Of a stretch of 64,000 nucleotides of DNA, positions 25,794-34,570 are shown piece after piece. Each line of letters opens with the position of its first letter. Positions within the stretch are counted from its first letter, which is position 1. Source of the stretch: Microbacterium schleiferi (lineage in GTDB: Bacteria > Actinomycetota > Actinomycetes > Actinomycetales > Microbacteriaceae); the NCBI RefSeq assembly GCF_020781975.1, contig NZ_JAJGNI010000005.1:62001-126000 (forward strand), written 5' to 3'. The notes under the pieces were generated by a model. The model was given only the letters and a program-made list of their open reading frames with translations. It did not search any database and was not told the origin of the DNA. The translations under genes were made by a program, and so were the position numbers.

Positions 25794-26002
25794 GACGTGA
25801 AGGCACCGATCACGCCGACCACGGGTCCAGACCGCCCCGGAGCCCACGACGACGAGCCTCACGGGCGCCACCAGCAGGAGGAACCGCGCCCGGTGGGCGA
25901 GGCGCCACGGCAGCACGCCCAGGTATCGCCGCGCGAATTCCCGGATCGCGGGGGTCGTCGATCGTCGGCGTTGTGATCCTGAGGATCGCAGCGACCGCCT
26001 GA
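25794..26002. pseudogene. gene remnants upstream of the catabolic cluster
   Basis: On the minus strand a frame ends VVGVIGAFTS with its stop overlapping the phosphatase start (ATGA), the tail of a lost membrane protein. On the plus strand 25957-26001 reads IVGVVILRIAATA, almost the same ending as the intact small membrane protein at 25194. The block looks like fused debris from recombination. Confidence 0.5.
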
Positions 26003-26134
26003 CTTCGGGGTGCTCGCCGAACGCTTCAGTGCCGGGAACGGCGCCGGTGACCCGCCCCTGCGGGCGGCGCAGCATCTTTTACACGCTGGAAATGTTCAGG
26101 CCATGCCCGCGCAACGACAGCCAGCGAGCATGGA

Positions 26135-26142
26135 TCGTATAC
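26135..26142. promoter_or_regulatory. candidate GntR operator/promoter of the ABC-deaminase operon
   Basis: TCGTATAC, with TATACA as a possible -10, lies 48 nt before the binding-protein start. The same octamer is found before the second operon at 32793. GTATAC cores are common in FadR/FCD-type GntR operators. Confidence 0.5.
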
Positions 26143-26189
26143 AAAACGCGAGAGATCGCGTCATGATTGCCGCGAGAATTGAGAGGCTT

Positions 26190-27236
26190 ATGAAGACTTC
26201 AAGCCACCGCGATAGGCGTCTCGCCTGGGCGGGTGCGACCATGGTGGGGATGCTGACGATCGCCGGTTGTGCGGCGGAGCCATCGACCGAGGAAGAGTCC
26301 CTTCCGGTCGTGGCGACACAGCTGAACTGGGTCACCAACGTGGAGTTCGCCGGAATGTGGATCGCCGAGAGCGAGGGCTACTACGCGGAGGAGGGCATCG
26401 TCGCCGAATGGCTGCCGGGCGGCCCCAACGTCTCCAACACCGTTCAGATCGTCGCATCCGGTGACGCACCGATCGGACTCGATACGAACTTCACCTCGTT
26501 CATCGACGCCGTGTCGGAGGGAGCCGACGTGGTGCTCGTCGGTGCTGTCTACCAGGAGAGCCCATTGGCAATCCTGTCGCTCTCCGAGAACCCGATCAAC
26601 TCGGTCGAGGACATGATCGGCAAGCGCATCGGAAGCCCCCAGGGGCAGCAGCGTGAACTGGATGCCATCTTCACCATCAACGGGCTAGAGCCGGATTACG
26701 AGTTCGTGCCGATCGGCTACGACGTGCAAGCGCTCGTGAACGGAGACGTCGACGGGATCACCGCCTTCGCCACCAACCAGGGACTCATCCTCGAAGAGCA
26801 GGGTGTGGACTACACCAGCGTGTCGTGGCAGGACCTGGGTCTGGATGTCTACTCCAACATGATCTTCGTCGACCGCACCTACCTGGAAGAGAACCGCGAC
26901 CTGGTTGTCGCCTGGTTGCGGGCTACCGTGAAGGGCTGGGAGAAGAACGCCGACGACCCCGAAGTGGCCGCGCAGCTCGCGGTCGACGTGTGGGGAGCCG
27001 ACCTGGGACTCTCGCTGAGCCAGCAGATCAAGGAGAACATCAATCAGATCCCGATGACGACGAGCGATCTCACCGCGGAGTCGGGTCTGTTGCGGATCTC
27101 GGCGGAGGACATCGAGCAGAAGATGTACCCGATCCTGCGGGCTGCGGGCATGACCGATCTTCCTGATGTCGCGACTTACGTTGACGAATCGCTGCTCGAC
27201 GAGGTCTTCGGCGGATCGGCAACCCTGCTCCGATGA
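26190..27236 (+). CDS. ABC transporter substrate-binding lipoprotein (NMT1/ThiY-like)
   Basis: The 348-residue extracytoplasmic receptor has an N-terminal signal with lipobox LTIAGC (lipid-modified Cys27). Its NMT1/THI5-like fold is recognisable from LNWVTNVEFAGMWIAESEGYY, GDAPIGLDTN and SQQIKENINQIP. Relatives bind pyrimidine precursors, sulfonates or other small N-heterocycles. In this cluster the likely ligand is melamine or another s-triazine (inference). The ATG with GAGAGG was chosen; an in-frame ATG at 26163 would add nine residues. It is coupled to the first permease by ATGA. Confidence 0.88.
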   Translation: MKTSSHRDRRLAWAGATMVGMLTIAGCAAEPSTEEESLPVVATQLNWVTNVEFAGMWIAESEGYYAEEGIVAEWLPGGPNVSNTVQIVASGDAPIGLDTNFTSFIDAVSEGADVVLVGAVYQESPLAILSLSENPINSVEDMIGKRIGSPQGQQRELDAIFTINGLEPDYEFVPIGYDVQALVNGDVDGITAFATNQGLILEEQGVDYTSVSWQDLGLDVYSNMIFVDRTYLEENRDLVVAWLRATVKGWEKNADDPEVAAQLAVDVWGADLGLSLSQQIKENINQIPMTTSDLTAESGLLRISAEDIEQKMYPILRAAGMTDLPDVATYVDESLLDEVFGGSATLLR

Positions 27237-28015
27237 CTGTGCAGGACCTCGGTCCGGTCGGCACGGCGACGCGGTCCCGAAAGACCATCGAGATCGTGAT
27301 CGGCGTGCTCCTCTTCGCCTCGGCGTGGGAGATCATCGGCCGGACCGGGGTCCTCTCCACCTCCTGGCCACCCCTCACCGACGTGTTGTGGGTGATCGTC
27401 GATCCCGCGCGTGCGCCGAGGTTGTGGGGGGCGCTCGGGGTGACCGTCCAGGAGGGGCTTCTCGGCGGCGTGATCGGAATCAGCGCCGCGGTGGCGACCG
27501 CGGTGCTCTCCCGCCTGATGCCGGTCACGCGTCGCCCGGCGGAGCGCTTCGCGGTTCTCGTCGAGGCGGTTCCGGTCGTCGCCCTCGGCCCGCTGCTCAT
27601 GGTCCTTCTGCCCCGCGCCGTCGTGCCCGCGGCGCTGGCGGCGACAGCGGCCTACTTCGCTGCCTTTGTCGTCATCTGCTCCGCGCTGTGGACCCGACGG
27701 GCGGCGCAGGAGGACCTGTTTGCCGTACTGGGTGCCCGGCGGATCGCGGTGCTCGCGCAGCTGGAAGCGCCCGCGGCGCTCCCAGCGGTGTTCGCGGCTC
27801 TTCAGCTGGCGATTCCCGCGGCCCTGTTGGGGGCGGTGATCGGCGAGTGGTTCGGCTCCGCCCGGGGCATCGGGCCCCTGCTGATCAACTCGATGCAGAA
27901 CTACGACATCCCGTTGCTGTGGGCGGCGGGGGTCCTGACCGCAGTGCCCGCCAGCATCGTCTACGGCGGCGCTGCGTCACTCGCCCGGCGGAGCGCGGCG
28001 AGGTTCGGGCTGTGA
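27233..28015 (+). CDS. ABC transporter permease 1
   Basis: The 260-residue permease of the SsuC/TauC/ThiX type has about six helices. The conserved cytoplasmic EAA-like loop is EDLFAVLGARRIAVLAQLEAPAALPAVF (residues about 160-187). It overlaps the binding-protein gene at the start and the second permease gene at its end (GTGA). The presence of two different permease genes suggests a heterodimeric channel. Confidence 0.9.
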   Translation: MTVQDLGPVGTATRSRKTIEIVIGVLLFASAWEIIGRTGVLSTSWPPLTDVLWVIVDPARAPRLWGALGVTVQEGLLGGVIGISAAVATAVLSRLMPVTRRPAERFAVLVEAVPVVALGPLLMVLLPRAVVPAALAATAAYFAAFVVICSALWTRRAAQEDLFAVLGARRIAVLAQLEAPAALPAVFAALQLAIPAALLGAVIGEWFGSARGIGPLLINSMQNYDIPLLWAAGVLTAVPASIVYGGAASLARRSAARFGL

Positions 28016-28803
28016 ACGCGCGCGTGACGGCTATCGGGCGAGCGGTCGCCCGGTTCGCCTGGGACAACGTGGCGGTCGTGGCGATCGTCGCCGCGTGGGC
28101 GCTGTGGGTCGTGATCGGGCAGGTCAACCGGGTCGTCATGCCCTCCCCGGCGAGTGTTCTCGCCGACCTGGTCGGACATCCGGATGCGTATCTTCCCGAC
28201 CTCACGGTGAGCGCCGGGCTGGCCGCGACGGGTCTCGTCCTGGGACAACTGCTTGGCATCGGACTCGCCATCGCGGCCCATCTCTCAGGAGTCGTGCGTG
28301 CGGCGGTGCGGCCCGCGGTGCTGATCGTCCGCGCTGTTCCCATGGTGGCGATGGTTCCGATCTTCGCGCGGATTGTCGGTTACGGAACGCCGACCGTGCT
28401 GGTCGTCGCCACACTGGTCGCGTATTTTCCAGCGTTCGTCCTGGTGTCGCGCGGTCTGGCCTCCGCCTCGCGCAGCAAGCAGGACCTGCTGACGGTGCTG
28501 GGAGCCTCGAGATGGACGAGGTTCCGGCGGCTCGATCTCCCGGCCGCGGTCCCTTCGCTCTTGGAGGCGTTCCGGCTCTCTGCGGTCGGGTCGGTGGTCG
28601 GGGTGCTGCTCGCCGAGTTCGTCGTCGGGTCGTCGGGTCTCGGGCAGCTCTTCGTGGTGTCGCGGGTCTCCTACGACATGTCGCGATCCTGGGGTGCCGC
28701 CATCGTCGCCACAGTGCTCTCTCTCGCATTCTTCGGGCTGGCTTCGGCCGTGACGCGGTGGCTCGAAGCGGCTTATCACGACGGCAGTAATGGGAAGGGA
28801 TGA
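28012..28803 (+). CDS. ABC transporter permease 2
   Basis: The 263-residue second permease has six hydrophobic segments and the coupling loop SKQDLLTVLGASRWTRFRRLDLPAAVPSLLEAFR. It starts on GTG within the stop of permease 1 and overlaps the following deaminase gene by ATGA. The ATPase of the same transporter is encoded two genes further on, at 31240. Confidence 0.9.
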   Translation: MNARVTAIGRAVARFAWDNVAVVAIVAAWALWVVIGQVNRVVMPSPASVLADLVGHPDAYLPDLTVSAGLAATGLVLGQLLGIGLAIAAHLSGVVRAAVRPAVLIVRAVPMVAMVPIFARIVGYGTPTVLVVATLVAYFPAFVLVSRGLASASRSKQDLLTVLGASRWTRFRRLDLPAAVPSLLEAFRLSAVGSVVGVLLAEFVVGSSGLGQLFVVSRVSYDMSRSWGAAIVATVLSLAFFGLASAVTRWLEAAYHDGSNGKG

Positions 28804-29834
28804 TCGTGAACGACAACATCGACGAGGCTTGGGTACGGACGGTACCCAAAGCCGAGGTCCACGTGCACCTGGACGGATGCATCGACCGGGAGGAGCTGAT
28901 GCGACTGGCCGGCAAGTACGGGGTGCCCCTTCGCCGACCGGCCGAGCAGCTCTTCGATTTCGACGGACTCACCGAATTTCTCCAGTTCCTCGACTGGGGT
29001 GCGTCGCTGGTCAGGACCGCCGACGACGCGGCATCCGTCGCCTATCGGTTCGCCCAGAGGCAGGCGGCCAGCGGCATCCGCTACACCGACGTGATCATCA
29101 ACCCGACCCACTGGGAGGCCTGGCGCGGAAATATCGCGGGACTCGTCGACGCCCTCGACGCCGGATGGCGAGAGGCGGAACAGGACGGACTCCCGTCGAC
29201 TGGCCTGTGCCTGAGCTTGTTGCGCCAGCAATCCGCCGCTGAGGCCGATGAACTGCTGGATTGGATGCTGGAGCGGGACCATCCGCGGGTGGTCGCCCTG
29301 TCGATCGACGGCGACGAAGCGGTTGCCGGGCGTGTGTCCGCAAGGTTCGCCGACACTTTCCGCCGCGCGGCATCCCGTGGCATTTACCGGACCGTTCACG
29401 CAGGGGAGTCCAGTGGTCCCGAGGGTGTCCGCGATGCGATCGACCTCCTGATGGCCGATCGTATCGATCACGGCTTCCGCGCGATCGAGGAACCGGCGCT
29501 GGTCGCCGAGATCGCCGACCGAGGCATCCCGCTCGGCATCTGCCCGGGGTCGAACGTCGCTCTTGGATTTACCGAGAGCCGGGCCGCGCATCCAGTCGAG
29601 GAGTTGCGGCAAGCCGGGGTGCGGATCAGCCTCAACACCGACGACGGCACTGCCCTGGGATCGATTCTCGACCAGGAGTACGCCGCGACCGCGCGGGCGT
29701 TCGGCTGGCAGCGCGATGACCTTCTCGCCATCGCGCGAACATCGATCGAGTCGGCCTTCTGCGACGATGACCGTCGTAGCGCGCTGCTCGCGGAGCTCGA
29801 TGCGGTGGCAGCCGGCGAGGAGGCGCGGGCATGA
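28800..29834 (+). CDS. adenosine deaminase-family aminohydrolase
   Basis: The 344-residue TIM-barrel enzyme carries the ADA-family metal and catalytic motifs: HVHLDG (residues about 21-26), HAGESSGPE (His and the general-acid Glu), DHGFRA and NTDDG near residue 280. ADA-type enzymes replace an exocyclic amino group with oxygen. Position between the permeases and the TriA-like gene suggests it deaminates an s-triazine, perhaps ammelide to cyanuric acid, which would fill the only gap in the pathway. Adenosine or an N-substituted purine remains possible. GGGAAGGG precedes the ATG. Confidence 0.85.
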   Translation: MIVNDNIDEAWVRTVPKAEVHVHLDGCIDREELMRLAGKYGVPLRRPAEQLFDFDGLTEFLQFLDWGASLVRTADDAASVAYRFAQRQAASGIRYTDVIINPTHWEAWRGNIAGLVDALDAGWREAEQDGLPSTGLCLSLLRQQSAAEADELLDWMLERDHPRVVALSIDGDEAVAGRVSARFADTFRRAASRGIYRTVHAGESSGPEGVRDAIDLLMADRIDHGFRAIEEPALVAEIADRGIPLGICPGSNVALGFTESRAAHPVEELRQAGVRISLNTDDGTALGSILDQEYAATARAFGWQRDDLLAIARTSIESAFCDDDRRSALLAELDAVAAGEEARA

Positions 29835-31243
29835 GCGCGGTGGCGATCGTTGACGCGCGAGTGCTGACGATGGACGATGAGCGCCGCGACCTCGAGCGGG
29901 CGACCGTGTTGGTCGAGGACGGCGAGATCGTCGCAGTGGGATCGAACGTCGAGATTCCCGTCGGCTCGCGGGTGATCGAGGCGGCGGGGCGCGCGGTGAT
30001 CCCGGGACTCGTGAACGCGCACACCCATGTGCCGCAGATCCTGCTTCGCGGCGGCTACTCCCACGATCGGCCACTCTACGAGTGGCTCTACAACGTGCTG
30101 TACCCGGGCCTGAGCGTGTACGAGAACGACGACATCCGGTGCGCGACCTTGCTGTTCGCGACGGAGGCGTTGATGAACGGTGTGACGACGATCGTTGACA
30201 ACGAGGATGCTGGAACGCGTTCCATGGTCTCCACCGCGGCGAGCACTGTCGAGGCCCTCGTCGAGAGCGGCATCCGCGCTGTATACGCTCGCATGTTCGC
30301 CGACCAGCCTGCGCCGGGTTTCGAGGATTATCTCGGCGCGGTCCGTGCGAAGGCCCCGGACGTTCCGGACAGCGACATCTTCGTCGACACCGATCGCGTC
30401 TTGGCCGACCTCGATGAGATCGTGCGGAGGTACGACAGGGCCGGTGAGGGTCGGATCCGAGTGTGGCCGTCGCCGGCGATCCCCGGAATCGTCTCCCGAC
30501 GCGCCCTGCAGCGGAGCCGACAGATCGCGCGCGAGCGCGGAACCATGTGGACGATGCACGTCGCCGAGGACGAGCGGGAGCGCGTGCAGCACATGATGGG
30601 CGCGGTCGAGTATCTCGACAGCGTCGGTGCGCTCGATGAGAGGTTGCTCGCGGCGCACTGCATCGACGTCTCCGATCGTGAGATCCGGTTGCTCGCAGAA
30701 TCGGGCACCCGGGTATCGACGCAGCCGGCGAGCAACGCCTTTCTAGGCGCCGGGGTCGCGCCGGTTCCGCGAATGCTCCGGGCGGGCATCCCGATGGGGA
30801 TCGGCACGGACGATGCGAACTGCTCGGATGCGGTCGATCTCTTCGGTTCGATGAAGCTCCTGGCGCTCCTGCACCGCGCGGTGAGTCGTGACCCGGGGGC
30901 GATCAGTCCGCAGCGGGTCGTGGAAATGGCAACGATCGAGGGAGCGCGGGTTCTGGGTATGGATGACCTGATCGGATCGATCGAGGTCGGCAAGCGCGCC
31001 GACCTCGTCATCCTTGATCTGGAGGAGCCGCGGATGACGCCCGCGGCCGACTTGTACGCGGCGCTCGTATTCTTGCAACCCACGGTCGCGGTACGTACCG
31101 TGATAGTCGACGGTCGGGTCGTCGTCGAACGCGGCGTTCCTACCTTCCTTGGCGCTGACGGCGACCTCGCGGCCCTGGTGCGGGAGGCCTCGGAGCGTTC
31201 CCGCGGCATCGCGGACCGCGCACGACTCCAGGTGGGCCGATGA
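29831..31243 (+). CDS. triA: AtzA/TriA-family s-triazine deaminase, probable melamine deaminase
   Basis: The 470-residue amidohydrolase matches the AtzA/TriA pair along its length, e.g. HTHVPQILLRGGYSHDRPLY and SNAFLGAGVAPVPRM. Metal and catalytic residues are H64, H66, H243, E246, H276 and D327. At positions known to separate melamine deaminase TriA from atrazine chlorohydrolase AtzA it has TriA-type residues: L82, L90 and D123 (AtzA 84, 92, 125), I217, D328 and C331. It should therefore remove amino groups (melamine to ammeline to ammelide), not chlorine. Start and stop overlap both neighbours as ATGA. Confidence 0.85.
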   Translation: MSAVAIVDARVLTMDDERRDLERATVLVEDGEIVAVGSNVEIPVGSRVIEAAGRAVIPGLVNAHTHVPQILLRGGYSHDRPLYEWLYNVLYPGLSVYENDDIRCATLLFATEALMNGVTTIVDNEDAGTRSMVSTAASTVEALVESGIRAVYARMFADQPAPGFEDYLGAVRAKAPDVPDSDIFVDTDRVLADLDEIVRRYDRAGEGRIRVWPSPAIPGIVSRRALQRSRQIARERGTMWTMHVAEDERERVQHMMGAVEYLDSVGALDERLLAAHCIDVSDREIRLLAESGTRVSTQPASNAFLGAGVAPVPRMLRAGIPMGIGTDDANCSDAVDLFGSMKLLALLHRAVSRDPGAISPQRVVEMATIEGARVLGMDDLIGSIEVGKRADLVILDLEEPRMTPAADLYAALVFLQPTVAVRTVIVDGRVVVERGVPTFLGADGDLAALVREASERSRGIADRARLQVGR

Positions 31244-32055
31244 ACGCCGGCGCGCCTCTCGGGCGCAGCGTGCGGGTCGAGGCGGTCTCGAAGTCGTTCC
31301 GGCTGAAGCGCGGAGCGTCGGTCCAGGCGATCAAGCGGGTAGACCTGGAGATCGCCGAGGGGGAGTTCGTCGCGCTCATCGGCCCGTCGGGCTCGGGGAA
31401 GTCGACGATCTTGCGGATGATTGCCGGACTTGACGAGCCGACTTCGGGGTCCGTGACGATCGCCGGTGAGCATCCGCGAGTCCTCGCGCGCGATCATCGC
31501 CTGGGTGTCGCGTTCCAGGACCACGCACTGCTGCCGTGGTTGACGGTGCGCAAGAACATTGAGCTCCCTTTCCGAGTCGCGGGCCGTGACGTCGATCGGC
31601 ACCAGGTAGATGATCTGATCGACTTGGTCGGACTCCGGGGCTTCGCCGATGCGCGCCCGTCCCAGCTTTCCGGCGGGATGCGTCAACGAGTCTCGATCGC
31701 GCGGGCTCTGGCTCTGGATCCCTCCGTTCTGCTTCTGGACGAGCCGTTCGGAGCGCTCGACGCGGTGACGCGACGACGACTCAATGTGGAGCTGCAGGCG
31801 GTGTGGACGCGGTTGCGCATCACGACGCTCCTCGTCACGCACAGCGTCGAGGAGGCGGTGTTCCTCGCCGACCGAGTCGTCGTGCTGAGCGCCAGACCGG
31901 CGCAGGTCGCCGATGTCGTCGAAGTGGGGTTCGAGCGACCCCGTGAGCCGGATCTGCTGCGGGATGATCGCTTGCATCGCATCGTCGACGGGCTGAACGC
32001 GCGACTGGACGCGACGGAGGCGGAATCGTCCGCAAGCGGGGGAGCATCCAGCTGA
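31240..32055 (+). CDS. ABC transporter ATP-binding protein
   Basis: The 271-residue ATPase of the SsuB/TauB/ThiZ type has Walker A GPSGSGKST (near residue 55), Q-loop AFQDHALLPWL, signature LSGGMRQRV, Walker B LLLDEPFGALD and the H-loop LVTHSVEEAVFLADRV. It powers the importer formed with the two permeases and the lipoprotein. It is the last gene of the first operon and overlaps the triA-like gene by ATGA. Confidence 0.92.
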   Translation: MNAGAPLGRSVRVEAVSKSFRLKRGASVQAIKRVDLEIAEGEFVALIGPSGSGKSTILRMIAGLDEPTSGSVTIAGEHPRVLARDHRLGVAFQDHALLPWLTVRKNIELPFRVAGRDVDRHQVDDLIDLVGLRGFADARPSQLSGGMRQRVSIARALALDPSVLLLDEPFGALDAVTRRRLNVELQAVWTRLRITTLLVTHSVEEAVFLADRVVVLSARPAQVADVVEVGFERPREPDLLRDDRLHRIVDGLNARLDATEAESSASGGASS

Positions 32056-32104
32056 GGCGACCGGAACTCGGCATCTGGCGGGGTTGGTCCCTAGAGTGAG
32101 GAGC

Positions 32105-32746
32105 ATGGCTTCTCGTGCTGGGCTTCCCCTGCGCGACGTGATTGCCGCCGCGATCCGGGGACGGATCATCGATGGCTCGTACGTTCCCGGCAGCCGGCTT
32201 CGCGAGGAGGAGATTGCTTCCGATTTCGACGTCTCCCGAGTACCCGTGCGCGAGGCCTTTCAGGTGCTGGAGCAGCAGCGCTTTCTCGAGTTGCGCAAAT
32301 ACAAGGGTGCAATAGTCGCCCAGCCCGAGTCATCGGGCACCCGCGAGCTCATCGCGATCCGCGCCGAACTCGAGGCGATGGCGGCGCGGCTTGCCGCGGC
32401 TGCCCACGGAGGGGCGATGGCACGCGAACTTCGATCTCTTACAGAAGAGGGCAGCACCCTCGACCCGGTGACCGAACCCGAGCGCCATTCGGAGCTGGTG
32501 GAGCGATTCCACGACACGGTGGCGATTGCTTCCGGAAATCGAGAACTCGTCGAGATGCTGAGGACGCTGCGCAGCCGCCTCAGTTGGATATTCGGAGCGG
32601 AGCTGGCTGCGCGCGCTGCCGGGTCGTGGGATGAGCATCGCGACATCTGCGCGTCGATTCTCGGCGGCGAGGAGGCCGCGGCTCATCTCATGCGCGAGCA
32701 CGTCCTCGGCGACCTTGCGTTCTTCGACGAGCTCATCCGTCGCTGA
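32105..32746 (+). CDS. GntR-family (FCD) transcriptional regulator
   Basis: The 213-residue protein has an N-terminal winged HTH (LRDVIAAAIRGRIIDGSYVPG, EIASDFDVSRVPVREAF) and an all-helical FCD ligand domain with metal-type residues (ERFHDTVAIASGN, WDEHRDI). It lies between the two catabolic operons and probably controls both in response to a pathway intermediate. TAGAGT (32092-32097) ends 7 nt before the ATG, supporting a leaderless mRNA. The GAGGAG next to the ATG is too close to act as a ribosome site. Confidence 0.9.
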   Translation: MASRAGLPLRDVIAAAIRGRIIDGSYVPGSRLREEEIASDFDVSRVPVREAFQVLEQQRFLELRKYKGAIVAQPESSGTRELIAIRAELEAMAARLAAAAHGGAMARELRSLTEEGSTLDPVTEPERHSELVERFHDTVAIASGNRELVEMLRTLRSRLSWIFGAELAARAAGSWDEHRDICASILGGEEAAAHLMREHVLGDLAFFDELIRR

Positions 32747-32792
32747 GGTTTAACACGGCGGTAACACTCCGACGCCGGCCCTCTCCGGTAGG

Positions 32793-32802
32793 TCGTATAC
32801 GA
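32793..32802. promoter_or_regulatory. candidate GntR operator/promoter of the biuret-cyanurate operon
   Basis: The perfect palindrome TCGTATACGA shares TCGTATAC with the site at 26135. TATACG inside it could be the -10, with transcription starting near 32808. Confidence 0.55.
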
Positions 32803-32825
32803 TCGAGGTGAGCAAGGGAGTCATA

Positions 32826-33551
32826 GTGACCACGACAACACCGCAGGCGATCCAGGCGGATCCCTATGCCTGGCCGTGGCACGGTCAACTCGATCTCACG
32901 CGCACGGCTCTGCTCTGCATCGACTGGCAGGTCGACTTCTGCGGCAGCGGTGGATTCATTGATTCGCTGGGCTATGACATCAGCCTGACCCGTGCGGCGA
33001 TAGAACCCACCCAAAGAGTGCTTGGGCGGGCGCGCGAACTCGGGCTGACGGTGATCCACACGCGAGAAGGGCACCGCCCCGATCTCTCTGATCTGCCCGA
33101 CACCAAGAGGTGGCGTTCCGCCAGTCAGGGGGTCGAGATCGGGTCCGTCGGGCCTCTGGGACGCGTGCTGATTCGAGGCGAGGCTGGGTGGGAGATCATC
33201 CCCGAGTTGGCCCCGCTTGCGGGTGAGACGGTCATCGACAAGCCCGGCAAAGGTGCGTTCTACGCCACCGACCTCGAGCACATTCTGCGCATGGCGGGGA
33301 TTACCGATCTGCTGATTACGGGGTTGACCACCGATGTCTGCGTGTCGACCACAATCAGGGAGGCCAACGATCGCGGGTTCGAGGTACTCGTGCTGTCGGA
33401 TTGCACGGCCGCGACCGATCGCGCCCGGCACTTGCAGACGATCGAGATCCTCACGATGCAGGGCGGCTTGTTCGCGGCTGTCGCTTCATCGGACTCCGTC
33501 CTCGCCGCGCTGGGTGCGGAATCGCTCCCGGCCGACGACCGGACGCGCTGA
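32826..33551 (+). CDS. biuH: isochorismatase-family biuret hydrolase, paralogue 1
   Basis: The 241-residue cysteine hydrolase has the family triad D33 (CIDWQVDF), K142 (DKPGKGAF) and C172 (TTDVCVSTT). The blocks [39 protein letters not shown] and IREANDRG closely resemble rhizobial biuret hydrolase BiuH, which splits biuret into allophanate and ammonia. GTG at 32826 has AAGGGAG upstream. A GTG at 32808, 6 nt after TATACG, could be a leaderless start adding six residues. It abuts the cyanuric acid hydrolase gene (TGATG). Confidence 0.87.
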   Translation: MTTTTPQAIQADPYAWPWHGQLDLTRTALLCIDWQVDFCGSGGFIDSLGYDISLTRAAIEPTQRVLGRARELGLTVIHTREGHRPDLSDLPDTKRWRSASQGVEIGSVGPLGRVLIRGEAGWEIIPELAPLAGETVIDKPGKGAFYATDLEHILRMAGITDLLITGLTTDVCVSTTIREANDRGFEVLVLSDCTAATDRARHLQTIEILTMQGGLFAAVASSDSVLAALGAESLPADDRTR

Positions 33552-34570
33552 TGTATGTCGATCTGACGGTCGTGCCGGTTGCTGCCCCCGACGACGCCCC
33601 GGTCGACAGGGTGTTCGGGCGAAGGGTCCTTGCCGTCATCGGAAAGACGGAGGGGAACGGCGGCGTTAACGACTTCAGCCGGGCTCTCGCGACTCGCGCC
33701 TGGACCGAGGGGCTCTCGGAACCGGCGTTGACCGTCATGTCGGGCGGCACTGAGGGAGTCCTCAGCCCGCATGTCACCGTGGTTTCGGAGGGTTCGACAT
33801 CAGGCAACGGGCGACTTGCGGCGGGGTTCGCGCAGACCCCTCGGTTATCTGTCGAAGGGCTCGGGCGCCGAGAGCAGGTCGACGCGGTCGCTGCGGCGAC
33901 GCTCGAAGCGTGCCGCAACGGAGGCTTTGATCCACGCAACGCCCACATGGTGCTCGTGAAATGCCCTTTGCTGACGACCGAGCAGATCGTGTCAGCGAGA
34001 GGCGGGGCCGTGACGGATGATCCCTACCTATCGATGGCGCGATCCCGAGCGGCTAGCTCGCTGGGCGTCGCGCTCGCGTGCGGAGAGATCGGCGGAGTCG
34101 AAGCGGACCAAGGCCTCGCAGGCGATCCTTCTGTCTGGTCGGCGGTCGCTTCGGCTTCCGCCGGTATCGAGCTCGACCGGTGCCTCGTGCTGGCGTTCGG
34201 GTCTCGACTCGACCCCGGCGGACAGCTGAACGCTGAGACGGTGGTCATGCACGACGCGATCGACGTGGAGGAGATCGTCGCGCTCCGCGATCGCATCCGA
34301 GCCGCCGGCGGCACCATCGTGCAGGTCTTCGCGAAGGCCGAGGCGAGTCCGGACGGGCGGATCCGAGGGTTACGGCACACGATGCTCACCGACACCGACC
34401 TCTCGTCGACACGACACGCGCGCGCGGCCGTAGGAGGCCTTCTAGCGGGGGTGTTCGGGCGCACATCGATCTACGTCTCCGGAGGCGCCGAGAACCAAGG
34501 GCCACCTGGAGGAGGTCCGGTGACGGTGGTGTGGCAGGAACCCACGGGCGGAGGTGAGACGAGGCGATGA
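33551..34570 (+). CDS. atzD: cyanuric acid amidohydrolase (AtzD/barbiturase family)
   Basis: The 339-residue ring-opening amidohydrolase has the three-fold repeated domains of the AtzD/TrzD family. Landmarks are [56 protein letters not shown], and [15 protein letters not shown] near the end. These include the Ser/Lys dyad positions of the active site. It opens cyanuric acid to carboxybiuret, which loses CO2 to biuret. The related barbiturase is less likely because biuret and allophanate hydrolases surround the gene. Confidence 0.9.
   Translation: MYVDLTVVPVAAPDDAPVDRVFGRRVLAVIGKTEGNGGVNDFSRALATRAWTEGLSEPALTVMSGGTEGVLSPHVTVVSEGSTSGNGRLAAGFAQTPRLSVEGLGRREQVDAVAAATLEACRNGGFDPRNAHMVLVKCPLLTTEQIVSARGGAVTDDPYLSMARSRAASSLGVALACGEIGGVEADQGLAGDPSVWSAVASASAGIELDRCLVLAFGSRLDPGGQLNAETVVMHDAIDVEEIVALRDRIRAAGGTIVQVFAKAEASPDGRIRGLRHTMLTDTDLSSTRHARAAVGGLLAGVFGRTSIYVSGGAENQGPPGGGPVTVVWQEPTGGGETRR

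Noticed and set aside
30277..30290. A further GTATAC operator
   Set aside because: It lies inside the triA-like coding region with no promoter nearby and does not share the TCGTATAC context.
29831..31243. Atrazine chlorohydrolase (AtzA) function
   Set aside because: The discriminating positions carry TriA-type residues (D328, C331 and others), so dechlorination is not favoured.
33551..34570. Reading the ring-opening amidohydrolase as a barbiturase of pyrimidine breakdown
   Set aside because: The same family, but the adjacent biuret-hydrolase and allophanate-hydrolase genes and the TriA-like gene point to cyanuric acid. No uracil-oxidising or ureidomalonase gene is present.
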